Shown here one piece after another: positions 17,701 to 25,458 of a stretch of 64,000 bases of DNA. This DNA is from Gemmatirosa kalamazoonensis (lineage in GTDB: Bacteria > Gemmatimonadota > Gemmatimonadetes > Gemmatimonadales > Gemmatimonadaceae). The position numbers and the translations under genes are program-made. The first letter of the stretch is position 1, and each line of letters begins with the position of its first letter. The stretch spans positions 4,758,220 to 4,822,219 of the forward strand of contig NZ_CP007128.1 in NCBI RefSeq assembly GCF_000522985.1, given 5' to 3'. The notes beneath the pieces were generated by a model, which ran no database searches, was not told where the DNA came from, and saw only the letters and a list, made by a program, of their open reading frames with translations.

Positions 17701-19116
17701 TGGCAGCCCGAGGAGATGATGGGCACGCGCCCGTCGGACCTCGTGCATCCGGACGACGTGCCGCGCGTGATGGAAGACTTCCAATGGATCGTCGAGCATC
17801 CCGGCCAGACGCACAACTCCACGTTCCGCATTCGCTGCAAGGACGGCACGTACCGTGTGTTCGAGAACCTCGGCCGCACGCTGTCGCCGTCCAGCGCCGC
17901 CGAGGGGATCGTCGCGAACGGCCGCGACATCACCGAGCGCAAGCTCGGCGAGGAGGCGCTCGCGCGCGCGAAGGAGGAAGCCGAGCGCGCGAACCGCGCG
18001 AAGAGCGAGTTCCTGTCGCGCATGAGCCACGAGCTGCGCACGCCGATGAACTCCATCCTCGGCTTCGCGCAGCTGCTGCAGCGCGCCGAGCTGCCGCCGC
18101 AGCACGGTAAGGCGGTGGGCCACATCCTGAAGGCGGGACGGCACCTGCTGCACCTCATCAACGAGGTGCTGGAGATCGCGCGGATCGAGGCGGGGCGCGA
18201 GAACTTCTCGCTGGAGCCGGTGGCGCTCGCGTCGGTGCTGCAGGAAGCGTTCGGGCTCGTGCGGCCGCTCGCGCAGCAGTGGGAGGTGGAGCTGCGCGAG
18301 GGCGCGTGGCCGAGCGACGCGTTCGTCCAGGCCGATCGACAGCGCCTCGTGCAGGTGCTGCTGAACCTCCTGTCGAACGCGATCAAGTACAACCGCCGCG
18401 GCGGCCACGTGCGCCTCACGAGCGTGCAGGCGGACGGCCGCTGGATCGTGCGCGTGGAGGACAGCGGGCGCGGCATCCCGGCGGAGCGCGCGGGCCAGCT
18501 GTTCACGCCGTTCGCGCGGCTCGGCGCGGAGCAGACCGAGGTGGAGGGCACGGGGCTCGGGCTCGCGCTGTCGCGGCGCCTGTGCGAGGCGATGGGCGGC
18601 TCGCTCGCCCTGGAGACGACGGGCGGCGACGGCAGCACGTTCCGGCTGGAGCTCGACGGCGCCGTGGACCCGTTAGGCACGCTGGAGGAGACCGGCACGT
18701 TCGCCGTCCCCGCCGGCCCGCACCGCGAGGCGACGCTGCTGTACGTCGAGGACAACCTCGCGAACCTGAGCCTCGTCGACACGATTCTTCTCTCGCGGCC
18801 GGGGTGGCGCACGATGCCCGCACTGCAGGGACAGCTCGGCGTGGAGCTCGCGCGCGAGCACCTGCCCGACGTGATCCTGCTCGACCTGCATCTCCCCGAC
18901 ATCCCGGGCGAGGAGGTGCTGCGCCGGCTGCGCGGCGACGCGCGCACGGCGCGCATCCCGATCGTCGTCGTGAGCGCCGACGCGACGCCGACGTCGCTGG
19001 AGCGGCTGCGCGCCTCCGGGGCCGACGCATATCTCACGAAGCCGCTCGACGTCGACGAGTTCCTCCGCGTCGTCGAGAGCTTCCTGCCGCCGGGCGGCGC
19101 GAGGACGCGCGCGTGA
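14707..19116 (+). CDS. Multi-PAS hybrid histidine kinase with C-terminal receiver
   Basis: About 1469 residues from the ATG at 14707 (upstream in-frame codons look non-coding). Order: GAF-like sensor (about 15-160); seven PAS/PAC modules (about 180-295, 300-420, 426-543, 553-670, 716-830, 836-955, 964-1085) with a short coiled coil near 680-715; HisKA with phospho-acceptor His1108 in SRMSHELRTP; HATPase (N, G1 and G2 boxes, about 1210-1320); and a receiver domain with Asp1393 in ILLDLHLPD. No membrane segment is visible, so it is a cytoplasmic sensor, probably integrating several small-molecule or redox inputs. PAS3 and PAS4 are near-duplicates. Its stop overlaps the next kinase gene (GTGA), implying a phosphorelay operon. 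Confidence 0.92.
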   Translation: MTSPAPTGLAGAPTPFTADASSLDRLLSDLRRRSWGDPTANAVGLLRIAAEALGAHTLVVWLPGASGGLEPMVHHPLGVVSCEHPTLWDVAGDRPNADALATDDAAERREGDAAVLDVALWTGGRLGGVLCAKRGASAPWTPAERSFLARLADRLAGEATAEGKRLAEQALREREQQMDLVEQIAGLGSWEIDLRSDAITWSREQSRIHGFDVETRPRTHTEFMAMVHPDDRRIIDDGMARLTGLAPVTVEFRIVRPDGEIRLLQAQGLLAPGVDGEYSRVIGTSLDITERRATELALRASEESYRAIFDSSNDAIFVQDLETGRILDANRRACEVNDVTLDELRASGLSVIANGPPPFTPDRALAYMHRAAAGESVRFEWMTVHRKTHEEMWVEVSLQRVTIRGEARLLALVRDIRDRKQVELALRASEENYRGIFENASDAMWMHDVDTGAFLEVNRAAEEIYGFTAEEQKAGGVPLISDNRPPYTPEASLEYLRRAAAGEPQRFEWLCRHKDGRPVWNEVRLRRVNIGGVDRVLATARDINDRKAAEQRLRASEESYRTIFQSASDAMWLHDVDTGAFLDVNNAAVELYGFSADEQKALGIAGISDGRAPYTPEQGWRYLQQAAAGLTPRFEWLGRHKDGRAVWAEVRLRRVTLAGVDRILATARDTNDRKRAEAALREANEVLELRVEARTAELAAEVAEHARAKEALLQRTRELEGIFQALPDLYFRLSSELRILDYRASSTDRLYVPPEAFLGKRLRDVMPVELCDRFDEALHDARPGELATVEYELPAGDEMRDFEARFFPLVDGSYISVVRDITDRKRVERALREREAQLRETQRIARLGSWQMDLRTGQLAWDAVVCELYGVTPASAPRDLEGYLALVHPHDRDFAREVSAQARATGKPFSFDHRVVHPDGTVRHLHGRGSLVTAPDGTPLRMVGSSQDVTERKVAERALAEREEHFRRLIENTSDFVMIVDETAAITYVGPSVERMLGWQPEEMMGTRPSDLVHPDDVPRVMEDFQWIVEHPGQTHNSTFRIRCKDGTYRVFENLGRTLSPSSAAEGIVANGRDITERKLGEEALARAKEEAERANRAKSEFLSRMSHELRTPMNSILGFAQLLQRAELPPQHGKAVGHILKAGRHLLHLINEVLEIARIEAGRENFSLEPVALASVLQEAFGLVRPLAQQWEVELREGAWPSDAFVQADRQRLVQVLLNLLSNAIKYNRRGGHVRLTSVQADGRWIVRVEDSGRGIPAERAGQLFTPFARLGAEQTEVEGTGLGLALSRRLCEAMGGSLALETTGGDGSTFRLELDGAVDPLGTLEETGTFAVPAGPHREATLLYVEDNLANLSLVDTILLSRPGWRTMPALQGQLGVELAREHLPDVILLDLHLPDIPGEEVLRRLRGDARTARIPIVVVSADATPTSLERLRASGADAYLTKPLDVDEFLRVVESFLPPGGARTRA

Positions 19117-20639
19117 GCACGACGCAGATGCCGGCGGCCGCGCCGGCCGCGGACCGCCTGCGCGACCGCACCATCCTGCTGGTGGACGACGAGGAGGCGA
19201 ACCTCGACCTGCTCGACGCGCTGCTGACGGCCGAGGGTTACACGGCGCTCGTGCGCACGTCGGACGCGCGCGAGGTCACGGCGCTCGTCGCGCGCCACGC
19301 ACCGGATCTCATCCTGCTCGACCTCCACATGCCGCACCGCCACGGCCTGGAGGTCCTCGGCGAGCTGCGCGAGACGACGACGCCCGGCGACTATCGCCCG
19401 GTGCTCGTGCTCACCGCCGACGCGACGTGGGAGGCGAAGGAGCGCGCGCTCGCGCTCGGGGCGCGCGACTTCGTCACGAAGCCGTTCGACGCCACCGAGG
19501 TGCTGCTGCGCGTCGGCAACCTGCTGGAGACGCGCGTGCTGCACGACGACCAGCGCGCGGCGCGCGAGCGCGCGGAGGCCGCCGAGGCGCGCGCCGCGCT
19601 GCTCGCCGAGTGGAGCCGGCTGCTCGCGTCGTCGCTCGATCCGTCGACGTCGTTCGCGCACCTGCCGCGCCTCGTGGTGCCGCGGTGGGCCACGGGATGC
19701 GTCGTACGACTCGGCGACGCGGTGATCGCCGAGGCGCGCACGGGCGACCCGACGCGGCTCCCCGAGGCGATGCACGTCGTGGCCATCGCGAGCGAGGGCG
19801 AGACGGTGGGCGACATCGTCGTCGAGCACGCGCACGGCGAGACGATCGACGGCGCGCTGTTCGCCGAGCTGGCGGCGCGCGCCGGGCAGGCCGCCGAGCA
19901 CGCGCGGCTCTTCGCAGCCGCCGAGCGCGCGACGCAGGAGCGCGAGCGGTTGCTCGCCGTCGTCGCACACGACCTGCGCAACCCGCTCGGCGTCGTCGGC
20001 ATGTACGCCGAGATGCTCGCCAGCATGCAGCCGGAGGATGCCGACGAGTACACGAGCGCCGCGCTCGCGACCATCCGCGACGGCGCGACGACGATGCAGC
20101 GCCTCGTGGAGGACCTGCTCGACGTGAGCGCGCTGCGCGAGGGTGCCCTGCGCATCCACCGCACGGAGCAGCGCGTCGGCGCTCCGATGGAGGAGGCCGA
20201 GCGCATGCTGCGGCCGCTCGCGGCGGCGCGCGCCATCGCGTTAGGCTTCCTCGCGGAAGGCGATTCCGCGCAGCGCTCGGCCCCGATCGACGGGGCGCGC
20301 CTCGTGCAAGTGCTGTCGAACCTCGTCGGCAACGCGCTGAAGTTCACGCCGGAGCGCGGCGTGGTGGAAGTGCGCTACACGGCGAGCGACGAGACGCTGG
20401 AGGTGTGGGTGAGCGACACCGGCCCGGGCATCGCCGCCGAGGACCTGCCGCACCTGTTCACCGCGTTCTGGCAGCGCGAGCCGAAGGACCGCCGCGGCGT
20501 GGGCCTCGGTCTGTGGATCGCGCGCGCGATCGTCGAGGCGCACGGCGGCCGACTGCAGGTGCAGTCGCATCACGGGCACGGCACGACGTTCCATTTCTCG
20601 CTCCCCTTCTCCGCCCCCACGCGACGGTGGGAGGACTGA
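19113..20639 (+). CDS. Receiver-histidine kinase hybrid
   Basis: A 508-residue protein starting with GTG in a GTGA overlap with the preceding kinase. An N-terminal receiver domain (residues about 20-140) has Asp70 in LILLDLHMPH and the KPF motif. It is followed by a coiled segment and a degenerate GAF-like region (about 150-275), HisKA with His286 in VVAHDLRNP, and HATPase with DTGPGI and GVGLGLWI boxes. The receiver probably takes phosphate from the upstream hybrid kinase and controls this kinase, which then likely acts on the response regulator 3 nt downstream. No membrane segments are seen. Confidence 0.92.
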   Translation: MSTTQMPAAAPAADRLRDRTILLVDDEEANLDLLDALLTAEGYTALVRTSDAREVTALVARHAPDLILLDLHMPHRHGLEVLGELRETTTPGDYRPVLVLTADATWEAKERALALGARDFVTKPFDATEVLLRVGNLLETRVLHDDQRAARERAEAAEARAALLAEWSRLLASSLDPSTSFAHLPRLVVPRWATGCVVRLGDAVIAEARTGDPTRLPEAMHVVAIASEGETVGDIVVEHAHGETIDGALFAELAARAGQAAEHARLFAAAERATQERERLLAVVAHDLRNPLGVVGMYAEMLASMQPEDADEYTSAALATIRDGATTMQRLVEDLLDVSALREGALRIHRTEQRVGAPMEEAERMLRPLAAARAIALGFLAEGDSAQRSAPIDGARLVQVLSNLVGNALKFTPERGVVEVRYTASDETLEVWVSDTGPGIAAEDLPHLFTAFWQREPKDRRGVGLGLWIARAIVEAHGGRLQVQSHHGHGTTFHFSLPFSAPTRRWED

Positions 20640-20642
20640 GCC

Positions 20643-21263
20643 ATGCATCGGATTCTCGTCGTAGAAGACACGCCCGCCTTCGCCGAGGCGCTCGAGCGGA
20701 ACCTCACGCTCGAGGGACACCACGTGCTGCTCGCCACGCGCGCCGCGGAAGCGATCGCGCGCGTGACGCACGAGTCGCCGGACCTCGTGGTGCTCGATCT
20801 CGGGCTCCCCGACAAGGACGGCTATCACGTGCTGCGGCAGATGCGCGAGCGGGGCAACGAGTGCCCGGTGCTCATCCTCTCCGCGCGATCGCTGGAGTCG
20901 GACAAGATCGAGGGCTTCCGGTTGGGCGCCGACGACTACGTCACGAAGCCGTTCAGCGCGCTGGAGCTGCTCGCGCGCATCTCCGCGCTGCTCCGCCGCG
21001 CCCGCCGCGGCCAGCCCGCCACCCCCGCCGCATCGGCCGACGTGCGCGCGCTGGAGGACGCCGACCTGCGCGACCGGTACGGCCTCACCGATCGCCAGGT
21101 GACCGTCGCGCGGCTGATCGCGGAAGGGTGCACGAACGCCGAGATCGCGACGCGGCTGGGGCTCAGCTTCTACACCGCGCGCAACCACGCCGAGCAGGTG
21201 ATGGCGAAGCTCGGCGTGTCGTCGCGCGCCGCGGTGGGGGCGCTGATGTACGAGGAGGCCTGA
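20643..21263 (+). CDS. Response regulator, receiver plus LuxR-type HTH
   Basis: A 206-residue output protein of the signalling operon, 3 nt after the kinase stop and with a GGGAGGA ribosome site inside the kinase gene end. The receiver domain has phospho-acceptor Asp52 (VVLDLGLPDKDG), the acidic pair ED at 8-9, and DDYVTKPF. The C-terminal GerE/LuxR HTH (about 145-200: LTDRQVTVARLIAEG, TNAEIATRLGLS) binds DNA. The receiver looks OmpR-like while the output is LuxR-like, an uncommon but known pairing. Targets are unknown. Confidence 0.93.
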   Translation: MHRILVVEDTPAFAEALERNLTLEGHHVLLATRAAEAIARVTHESPDLVVLDLGLPDKDGYHVLRQMRERGNECPVLILSARSLESDKIEGFRLGADDYVTKPFSALELLARISALLRRARRGQPATPAASADVRALEDADLRDRYGLTDRQVTVARLIAEGCTNAEIATRLGLSFYTARNHAEQVMAKLGVSSRAAVGALMYEEA

Positions 21264-21268
21264 GGCGT

Positions 21269-21305
21269 CTCACGCGGAGCCGCGGAGGACGCGGAGAACA
21301 CCTGA
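21269..21305. repeat. Solitary arm of the dispersed 'gaggacgcggag' repeat
   Basis: Just after the response regulator stop lies a single unpaired copy of the cacgcggagccgcggaggac-type sequence that forms the outer arms at 12500-12720. It lies between the convergent response regulator and VOC genes. Confidence 0.6.
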
Positions 21306-21350
21306 GGATTTCTCGAATTCTCGAGATTCTCTGAATCGAGCCCCACGTCG

Positions 21351-21395
21351 TGGAGTCGTCCCGGGCGCGATTCAGTGTCGCCGAGCACGACTCCA
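21351..21395. terminator. Hairpin between convergent genes
   Basis: A perfect 9-bp inverted repeat (TGGAGTCGT at 21351-21359, ACGACTCCA at 21387-21395) in the 152-bp gap between the convergent response regulator and VOC genes. It is a possible terminator; the 27-nt loop makes this only moderate. Confidence 0.4.
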
Positions 21396-21415
21396 GGCTC
21401 CGCGTGAAACGCAGG

Positions 21416-21826
21416 TCAATCGAGCCGCTCGGCGTTCAGCTCGACCACGTTCCTGTCGGGATCGAGCAGAAAGACCTGCGGAAACCCCGCCGTCGCGTGC
21501 GGCTGCTCCACCGTGCGCCGCATCGGGTCCTCCGCGTCGGGCCGGTACCCGAGCGCGGCGAGATGGTCGATCGCGGCACGATAGCTCGACACACGGATCG
21601 CGAAATGGATGTCGCGCGTGTCGACGCCCTTGCCGGCCCGAAAGGTCTGATCGTCGTTCACGATGAGGTGCAGGATGCGATCGCCGGCCTGAAACCAGGC
21701 GCCGGGAAACGAGAACGCTGGGCGCGCGACCTCGTGCAGCCCGATGACGTCCGCGTAGAAGCGCTTCGCGCGCGCGAGGTCGGTCACCGGCAGCGCGACG
21801 TGGTGAATCGTCAAGATGTCGAGCAC
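21416..21826 (-). CDS. VOC/glyoxalase-fold protein
   Basis: A 136-residue single-module vicinal oxygen chelate protein starting at a GTG (21826) with GAGGA 4 nt before it. The paired beta-alpha-beta-beta-beta repeats show as IHHVALPVTDLARAKRFYADV and DIHFAIRV, ending VFLLDPDRNVVEL. The His at the start of the first repeat and the Glu of NVVEL sit where metal ligands lie in the family. It lies 14 nt downstream of the ADOP permease on the same strand and is probably the last gene of that operon. It may be a glyoxalase-like enzyme or a small-molecule resistance protein; substrate unknown. Confidence 0.85.
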   Translation of the reverse strand: MLDILTIHHVALPVTDLARAKRFYADVIGLHEVARPAFSFPGAWFQAGDRILHLIVNDDQTFRAGKGVDTRDIHFAIRVSSYRAAIDHLAALGYRPDAEDPMRRTVEQPHATAGFPQVFLLDPDRNVVELNAERLD

Positions 21827-21840
21827 GTGCTCCTCGGTGA

Positions 21841-24429
21841 TCAGTCAGCGCGCATGGCGAGCAGCGGGCTCACGCGCACCGCGCTCAGCGCCGGAGCGAG
21901 CGAGCCGATGAGCGTCGCCACGAGCACCACGCCCACGCCGGCGGCGAGCGCCAGCGGGTCGCTCGGCGGCACCCCGAAGAGCAACGCTCGCATGGCGCGC
22001 GCCGCGGCGTACGCCACGAGCACGCCCGGGATGCCGCCGAGGAGCGCGAGACGCACCGCCTCGAAGACGATCATGCGTGCCGCGCGCCGCGGATCGGCGC
22101 CGAGCGCGAGGCGGACGCCGATCTCTCGCGCGCGCTGGGCGACGATGAACGCGAGCAGCCCGTAGATGCCGATGCCCGTGAGCAGCAGCGCGACCACGGC
22201 GAGCGCCGTGAGCACGCCGAGCTGCGCGCGACGGTCCGCGGTCTGGTTGCTCACCACCTCGCTGAGCTGCCGCACGTCGGAGATCGGCTGCTCCGGATCC
22301 ACGCCGCGGATCACGCGACGGATCGCGGGGAGGAGCGTCTCGCTGCGGCCGTTCGCGCGGACGATGAGGTCCTTCGGGACGTACAGCCCGCCGAGCTGGC
22401 CGGCCTGCGCAGCCGCGAAGTAGAGCTGCGGCTCGCTGCTGCGCTCCAGGCCGCGCACCCGGATGTCGCGCACGACGCCGACGACCGTGTAGTCCATGCC
22501 TCGCAGGCGGAAGCGCTTGCCGAGCGGCTCGCCGTTAGGCCAGTGCCGCCGCACGAACGCCTCGCTCACGACCGCGACGAGCGGGCGGCCGAACCGGTCG
22601 CCGTCGGCGATCGCGCGCCCGCGGAGGACCGGCACGCCGAGCGCGGTGAAGAACTGCGGCGTGATCCAGCGGAGACTCTCGCCGTCGGCCCGTCGGTTGC
22701 GCTCGTCCTCGCCGGGGATCTCCGCGGCCCCGATCCCGCCCCACAGCACGAACGGGAGACCGCTCGTGTACGCCGCAGCCTGGACGCCGGGGAGGCTCTG
22801 CACCCCCGCCAGCACGCGGTCGTAGAACTCCGTGCGGCGCAGCGTGTCGGCGGCGCGCGGCGACGGCAGCGCGGTGCGCATCGTCAGCACCTGCTCGGTC
22901 GTGAATCCGGGGTCGACCGCGCGCACCTTCCAGACGGCGCGAATCAGCAGCCCGGACGAGACGAGCAGCACAACGGAGACCGCGACCTCCACCGCGACGA
23001 GCACCGCGCGCAGTCGCTGGCGACGTCCACCGCCGGCGCGCGCGCCGTCGCGCAGCGCCGAGAACGCGGCCCGTCCGCCCACCATGGTGGCGGGGAGGAG
23101 GCCGAAGCCGATGCCGGTGAGCGCCGTGAACGCGCCGGCGATGAGCAGCGCGCGCGGATCGAGCCGCGGCTCGTGGGCGAGCGGCAGCGACGTCGGCACG
23201 AGATGCGTCAGCAGCGGCACCGCGAGCATCGCGACGAGCAGGCCGACCGCGCCGCCGAGCAGCGCGAGCACCACGCTCTCGGTGAGCATCTGCCGCACGA
23301 GCCGCTCGCGCCCCGCGCCTAACGCGGCGCGCACCGCCAGCTCCCTTTCTCGCGCCGATGCGCGCACGAGCAGCAGGTTCGCCAGGTTGGCGCCGGTGAG
23401 CAGCAGCAGACTGAGACTCGCGCCGCAGAGCGCGAGCAGCATCACCCGGTACCGGGGCAGCACCTGGTCGCGCTGCCGGAAGAAGGAGAAGCCCACGTCC
23501 TCGTTCGTCTCCGGGTGATCCCGGGCGAGCCGCGCCGCGATCATCGCGAGCTCGCCGCGCGCCGACTCGAACGTCACGCCGGGCGCCAGTCGGCCGATCG
23601 CCTGCAGGTACGTGTTGTCGCGCTCCGCGTAGTCCTCCTCGCGGAGCACGAGCGGCGTCCAGAGCTGGTCGTTCGTCGTCGGGAAGTGGAAGCTGCGCGG
23701 CATCACGCCGATGACCACGCGCGGCACGTCGTCGAGCCGGATGGTCGTGCCGACGACGTCCGGGTTGCCGCCGAACTGGGACTGCCAGAGGCCGTAGCTC
23801 AGCACGACGGTGCCGGCACGCGGGTCCGTCGCGTCCTTCGCGTCGAACACGCGGCCGAGCAGCGGGCGCACGCCGAGGACGGGCAGCACCTCCGGCGTGA
23901 CGGCCGTCGCCGAGAGCCGCACCGGCTCGCCGCCGCCGACGAGATTCGCCTCGGCTCCGGTGAACGCGCCCCACCCGCGCGTCTTTCTCGCCATGGCGAC
24001 GACGTCGCGGAAGTTCGCGGGCGACAGCTCGTTCATGCAGCCCCACCCGCTGCCGTCGCGCGGCCCCTCGCAGAGCCGCACGAGCGCGTCCGGCTGCGGG
24101 AACGGCAGCGGTCGGAGCAGCACCGCGTCGGCGACGGAGAACGTGGCGGTGTTGGCGCCGACGCCGAGCGCGGTGACGAGCACCACGGCGGTGACGAAGC
24201 CGCGCGAACGGCTCATGGCGCGGACGGCGTAGCGCAGGTCCTGCCGCAGGACCGTCCCGTGGGCGAGCATCGCGTTAGGCACGACGTCTCCGATGGCGGC
24301 GAGGTGGGCGGCCAACCGGCTCCGGCCGCGTGTGGACTCCTCGAACGTGTGGGCCAGCTCCGCGCCGTACTCCACGCGGAACGACTTCGGGTAGAGCCAC
24401 AACAGCGCCCGGTAGAATCGGCGGCTCAT
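21841..24429 (-). CDS. ADOP (duplicated orphan permease), FtsX/MacB-type
   Basis: An 862-residue membrane protein. The N-terminus (FYRALLWLYPKSFRVEYGAEL) is the leader typical of acidobacterial duplicated orphan permeases, followed by two MacB periplasmic-core/FtsX units, each with its own membrane helices (about 12 in total is expected by family). The second half ends GVRLALGADPRRAARMIV and a last FtsX unit. No ATPase domain or ATPase gene is adjacent, as is usual for this family. The ATG overlaps the stop of the PadR gene by 4 nt, so it is expressed with and presumably controlled by PadR. Function is presumed transport or membrane mechanotransmission; cargo unknown. Confidence 0.92.
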   Translation of the reverse strand: MSRRFYRALLWLYPKSFRVEYGAELAHTFEESTRGRSRLAAHLAAIGDVVPNAMLAHGTVLRQDLRYAVRAMSRSRGFVTAVVLVTALGVGANTATFSVADAVLLRPLPFPQPDALVRLCEGPRDGSGWGCMNELSPANFRDVVAMARKTRGWGAFTGAEANLVGGGEPVRLSATAVTPEVLPVLGVRPLLGRVFDAKDATDPRAGTVVLSYGLWQSQFGGNPDVVGTTIRLDDVPRVVIGVMPRSFHFPTTNDQLWTPLVLREEDYAERDNTYLQAIGRLAPGVTFESARGELAMIAARLARDHPETNEDVGFSFFRQRDQVLPRYRVMLLALCGASLSLLLLTGANLANLLLVRASARERELAVRAALGAGRERLVRQMLTESVVLALLGGAVGLLVAMLAVPLLTHLVPTSLPLAHEPRLDPRALLIAGAFTALTGIGFGLLPATMVGGRAAFSALRDGARAGGGRRQRLRAVLVAVEVAVSVVLLVSSGLLIRAVWKVRAVDPGFTTEQVLTMRTALPSPRAADTLRRTEFYDRVLAGVQSLPGVQAAAYTSGLPFVLWGGIGAAEIPGEDERNRRADGESLRWITPQFFTALGVPVLRGRAIADGDRFGRPLVAVVSEAFVRRHWPNGEPLGKRFRLRGMDYTVVGVVRDIRVRGLERSSEPQLYFAAAQAGQLGGLYVPKDLIVRANGRSETLLPAIRRVIRGVDPEQPISDVRQLSEVVSNQTADRRAQLGVLTALAVVALLLTGIGIYGLLAFIVAQRAREIGVRLALGADPRRAARMIVFEAVRLALLGGIPGVLVAYAAARAMRALLFGVPPSDPLALAAGVGVVLVATLIGSLAPALSAVRVSPLLAMRAD

Positions 24430-24794
24430 GCCGTCTCCGGGGTGGCGGTGGGCGTGAGGCCGCGCGCGCGCGCCAGCCGCACGAGCTCCGTGAGGCGCCG
24501 CATCTCGGCGCGGGCGACGTCGGTGCCGAACGGCGTGATGCGGTAGTAGCGGCGCCGCTCGTCGTCGAGCGCGATCGGGGGGCGGCGCGACGTCTCCTTG
24601 ATGAGCCCCTGCTCCACCATGCGCGCGACGGAGCGGTAGAGCGTCCCCGCGCTGAGCCGCAGAGCGCCCTCGGTGCGCGCCTCGACGTCCTGGATGATGG
24701 CGTAGCCGTGCCGCTCCTGGTCGACGAGCGCAAGCAGGATGTGGAACGTGGCGGGCGGCAGCGGGAGCAGGGCGTCGACGTCGGTGCGGGTCAT
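24426..24794 (-). CDS. PadR family transcriptional regulator
   Basis: A 122-residue winged-helix repressor from the ATG at 24794; the frame stays open upstream, but that stretch crosses the promoter. Typical PadR features: LPPATFHILLALVDQERHGY (helix 1-2), TLYRSVARMVEQGLI (recognition helix and wing) and RRRYYRITPFG. This is the subfamily genetically paired with ADOP permeases, and here the two genes overlap by 4 nt. Promoter, operator and start codon are superimposed, implying autorepression and a transcript with almost no 5' leader. The effector is unknown. Confidence 0.92.
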   Translation of the reverse strand: MTRTDVDALLPLPPATFHILLALVDQERHGYAIIQDVEARTEGALRLSAGTLYRSVARMVEQGLIKETSRRPPIALDDERRRYYRITPFGTDVARAEMRRLTELVRLARARGLTPTATPETA

Positions 24795-24801
24795 GCCCGC
24801 T

Positions 24802-24839
24802 ACTATATCCAGCGTGGCTATATCGTCAATGGCTATAGT
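24802..24839 (-). promoter_or_regulatory. PadR-ADOP promoter with overlapping TATA-type inverted repeats
   Basis: On the minus strand, TTGACG (24829-24824), a 16-nt spacer and TATAGT (24807-24802) form a good sigma-70-like promoter. The -10 box ends 7 nt before the PadR ATG, so transcription would begin at or next to the start codon. Half-sites actatatcc, ggctatatc and ggctatagt cover the promoter; the outer pair is an inverted repeat. This fits PadR operators, which are AT-rich palindromes. Confidence 0.7.
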
Positions 24840-24864
24840 GACGAGCCGCGCGACCGGGATCCGC

Positions 24865-24892
24865 TTGCGGAGACAAATGACTCGGCTAATTT
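24865..24892 (+). promoter_or_regulatory. Putative promoter of DinB-fold gene
   Basis: TTGCGG (24865-24870), a 16-nt spacer and TAATTT (24887-24892), 42 nt before the start of the divergent DinB-like gene. This is one of the few AT-rich patches in the region. Confidence 0.4.
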
Positions 24893-24934
24893 GGGGCTCC
24901 CCGTACAAACGCCGAACCAGCACCGAGGTCCGCC

Positions 24935-25444
24935 GTGTCCAGCCCCGTGACTCCCGCTCGCGCCGACGCCGCCGGCGTCGCGTTCCTCACCGCCGACGCC
25001 TTCCGGCAGCACTGGCAGGGGCATCGCCGGCTCACCCGCCGCATGATCGAGGCGTTCCCCGAGGACAAGCTGTTCACGTTCTCCATCGGCGGGATGCGCT
25101 CGTTCGGCGACCTCGCCTGGGAGCTCGTGCGCATGGCCGCGCCGATGGTGCGCGGTGCGGCGACGGGCGAGTGGGCCGTGGTCGACTGGAAGGCCGCGCC
25201 CCCGCAGTCGCGCGACGAGCTGCTGCGCGCGTGGGACCAGAGCACCGCGGACATCGACGCGAACTGGGCGCGGATCCCCGCCGAGCGGTTCAACGAGACC
25301 ATCACCGCGTTCGGCAGCTTCACCGGCGTCACGAACGACCTGCTGCTGTACACGATCGACAACGAGGTCCACCACCGCGGCCAGGGCTACGTCTACCTGC
25401 GCGCGTTGGGCATCGAGCCGCCGCCGTTCTGGGAGCGGCAGTAG
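24935..25444 (+). CDS. DinB-fold (YfiT-like) metal-dependent protein
   Basis: A 169-residue protein with a GTG start preceded by GAGG. The four-helix DinB fold is recognised from the C-terminal signature NEVHHRGQGYVYLRALG followed by EPPPFWER, which supplies two of the usual three metal-binding His; the first is probably one of the His in QHWQGHRR near the N-terminus. Relatives include bacillithiol or mycothiol-type transferases and uncharacterised damage-inducible proteins. It is divergent from the PadR operon, but I see no evidence of shared function beyond a shared intergenic region. Confidence 0.88.
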   Translation: MSSPVTPARADAAGVAFLTADAFRQHWQGHRRLTRRMIEAFPEDKLFTFSIGGMRSFGDLAWELVRMAAPMVRGAATGEWAVVDWKAAPPQSRDELLRAWDQSTADIDANWARIPAERFNETITAFGSFTGVTNDLLLYTIDNEVHHRGQGYVYLRALGIEPPPFWERQ

Positions 25445-25458
25445 CGGGTCGAGCGCGA

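Noticed and set aside
24795-24923. Longer PadR start upstream
   Set aside because: It would translate through the promoter and operator; PadR proteins of this type start shortly before the LPxxTFHIL helix.
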